From contig VXAA01003176.1 in assembly GCA_013399115.1 (NCBI GenBank), forward strand, positions 246,079 through 310,078: 64,000 bases of DNA, written 5' to 3'. This DNA is from Anseranas semipalmata. Lineage: Eukaryota > Chordata > Aves > Anseriformes > Anseranatidae. A model generated the notes under the pieces. It saw nothing but the letters and a program-made list of their open reading frames with translations. It was not told the origin of the DNA and ran no database searches. Below are positions 63,902 through 64,000 of this stretch, one piece after another (positions within the stretch are counted from its first letter, which is position 1; the number at the start of each line of letters is the position of its first letter). Both the position numbers and the translations under genes were made by a program.

Positions 63902-64000
63902 ATACTATATATACTATATAACAATAGAAGCCATTGTTCAGTGCAGGAGAGTTATCTGTCAAACCATGAAATCTTACAGACTCGGAGGTTCAAATGATAA

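Overview
The window reads as vertebrate, and specifically avian, nuclear DNA. The main evidence is repeat content: CR1 LINE 3' ends, including one in the classic avian form with the 8-bp terminal repeat of the ATTCTATG type, and two well-preserved LTRs. One LTR has the 5-bp target duplication expected of ERVL-like elements and closely resembles a solo LTR that I know as common in neoavian genomes. A 32-base run of N and two single Ns show that this is a draft assembly. I cannot name the species; a neoavian bird is my inference.

No protein-coding gene can be supported. The longest open frames (144 and 136 codons) resemble no protein I recognise, and the 144-codon frame starts inside an LTR fragment. 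The only recognisable coding similarity is the C-terminal end of the CR1 reverse transcriptase frame near 34.15-34.35 kb. I found no tRNA, rRNA, snRNA, CRISPR array or CpG island. The window is best read as AT-rich intergenic or long-intron sequence from a gene-poor region.

Layout: 1.86-2.23 kb, a diverged CR1 on the plus strand. 3.2-3.7 kb, an unassigned promoter-like stretch. 3.715-4.278 kb, a solo ERVL-type LTR. 8.2 and 12.8 kb, weak CR1 relics. 10.6-10.88 kb, a GC/CpG-enriched patch of unknown nature. 14.48-14.58 kb, an (AT)n tract and an assembly gap with duplicated flanks. 15.604-16.383 kb, a second solo LTR on the minus strand with matching inverted ends. 34.05-34.35 kb, a CR1 3' end. 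35.89-36.01 kb, a MIR-like SINE relic. 48.69-49.24 kb, a cluster of old elements (CR1, a possible hAT end, and a diverged relative of the 15.6-kb LTR). 50.6 kb, an imperfect inverted repeat. 62.6 and 63.9 kb, TA/TG palindromic microsatellites. The rest is unannotated AT-rich sequence with scattered homopolymers.

No new biological system is evident. The most useful leads are the LTR family present twice in opposite orientations, the probable assembly artefact at the gap, the MIR-like relic, the 50.6-kb hairpin and three CTCF-like motifs between 45 and 58 kb.
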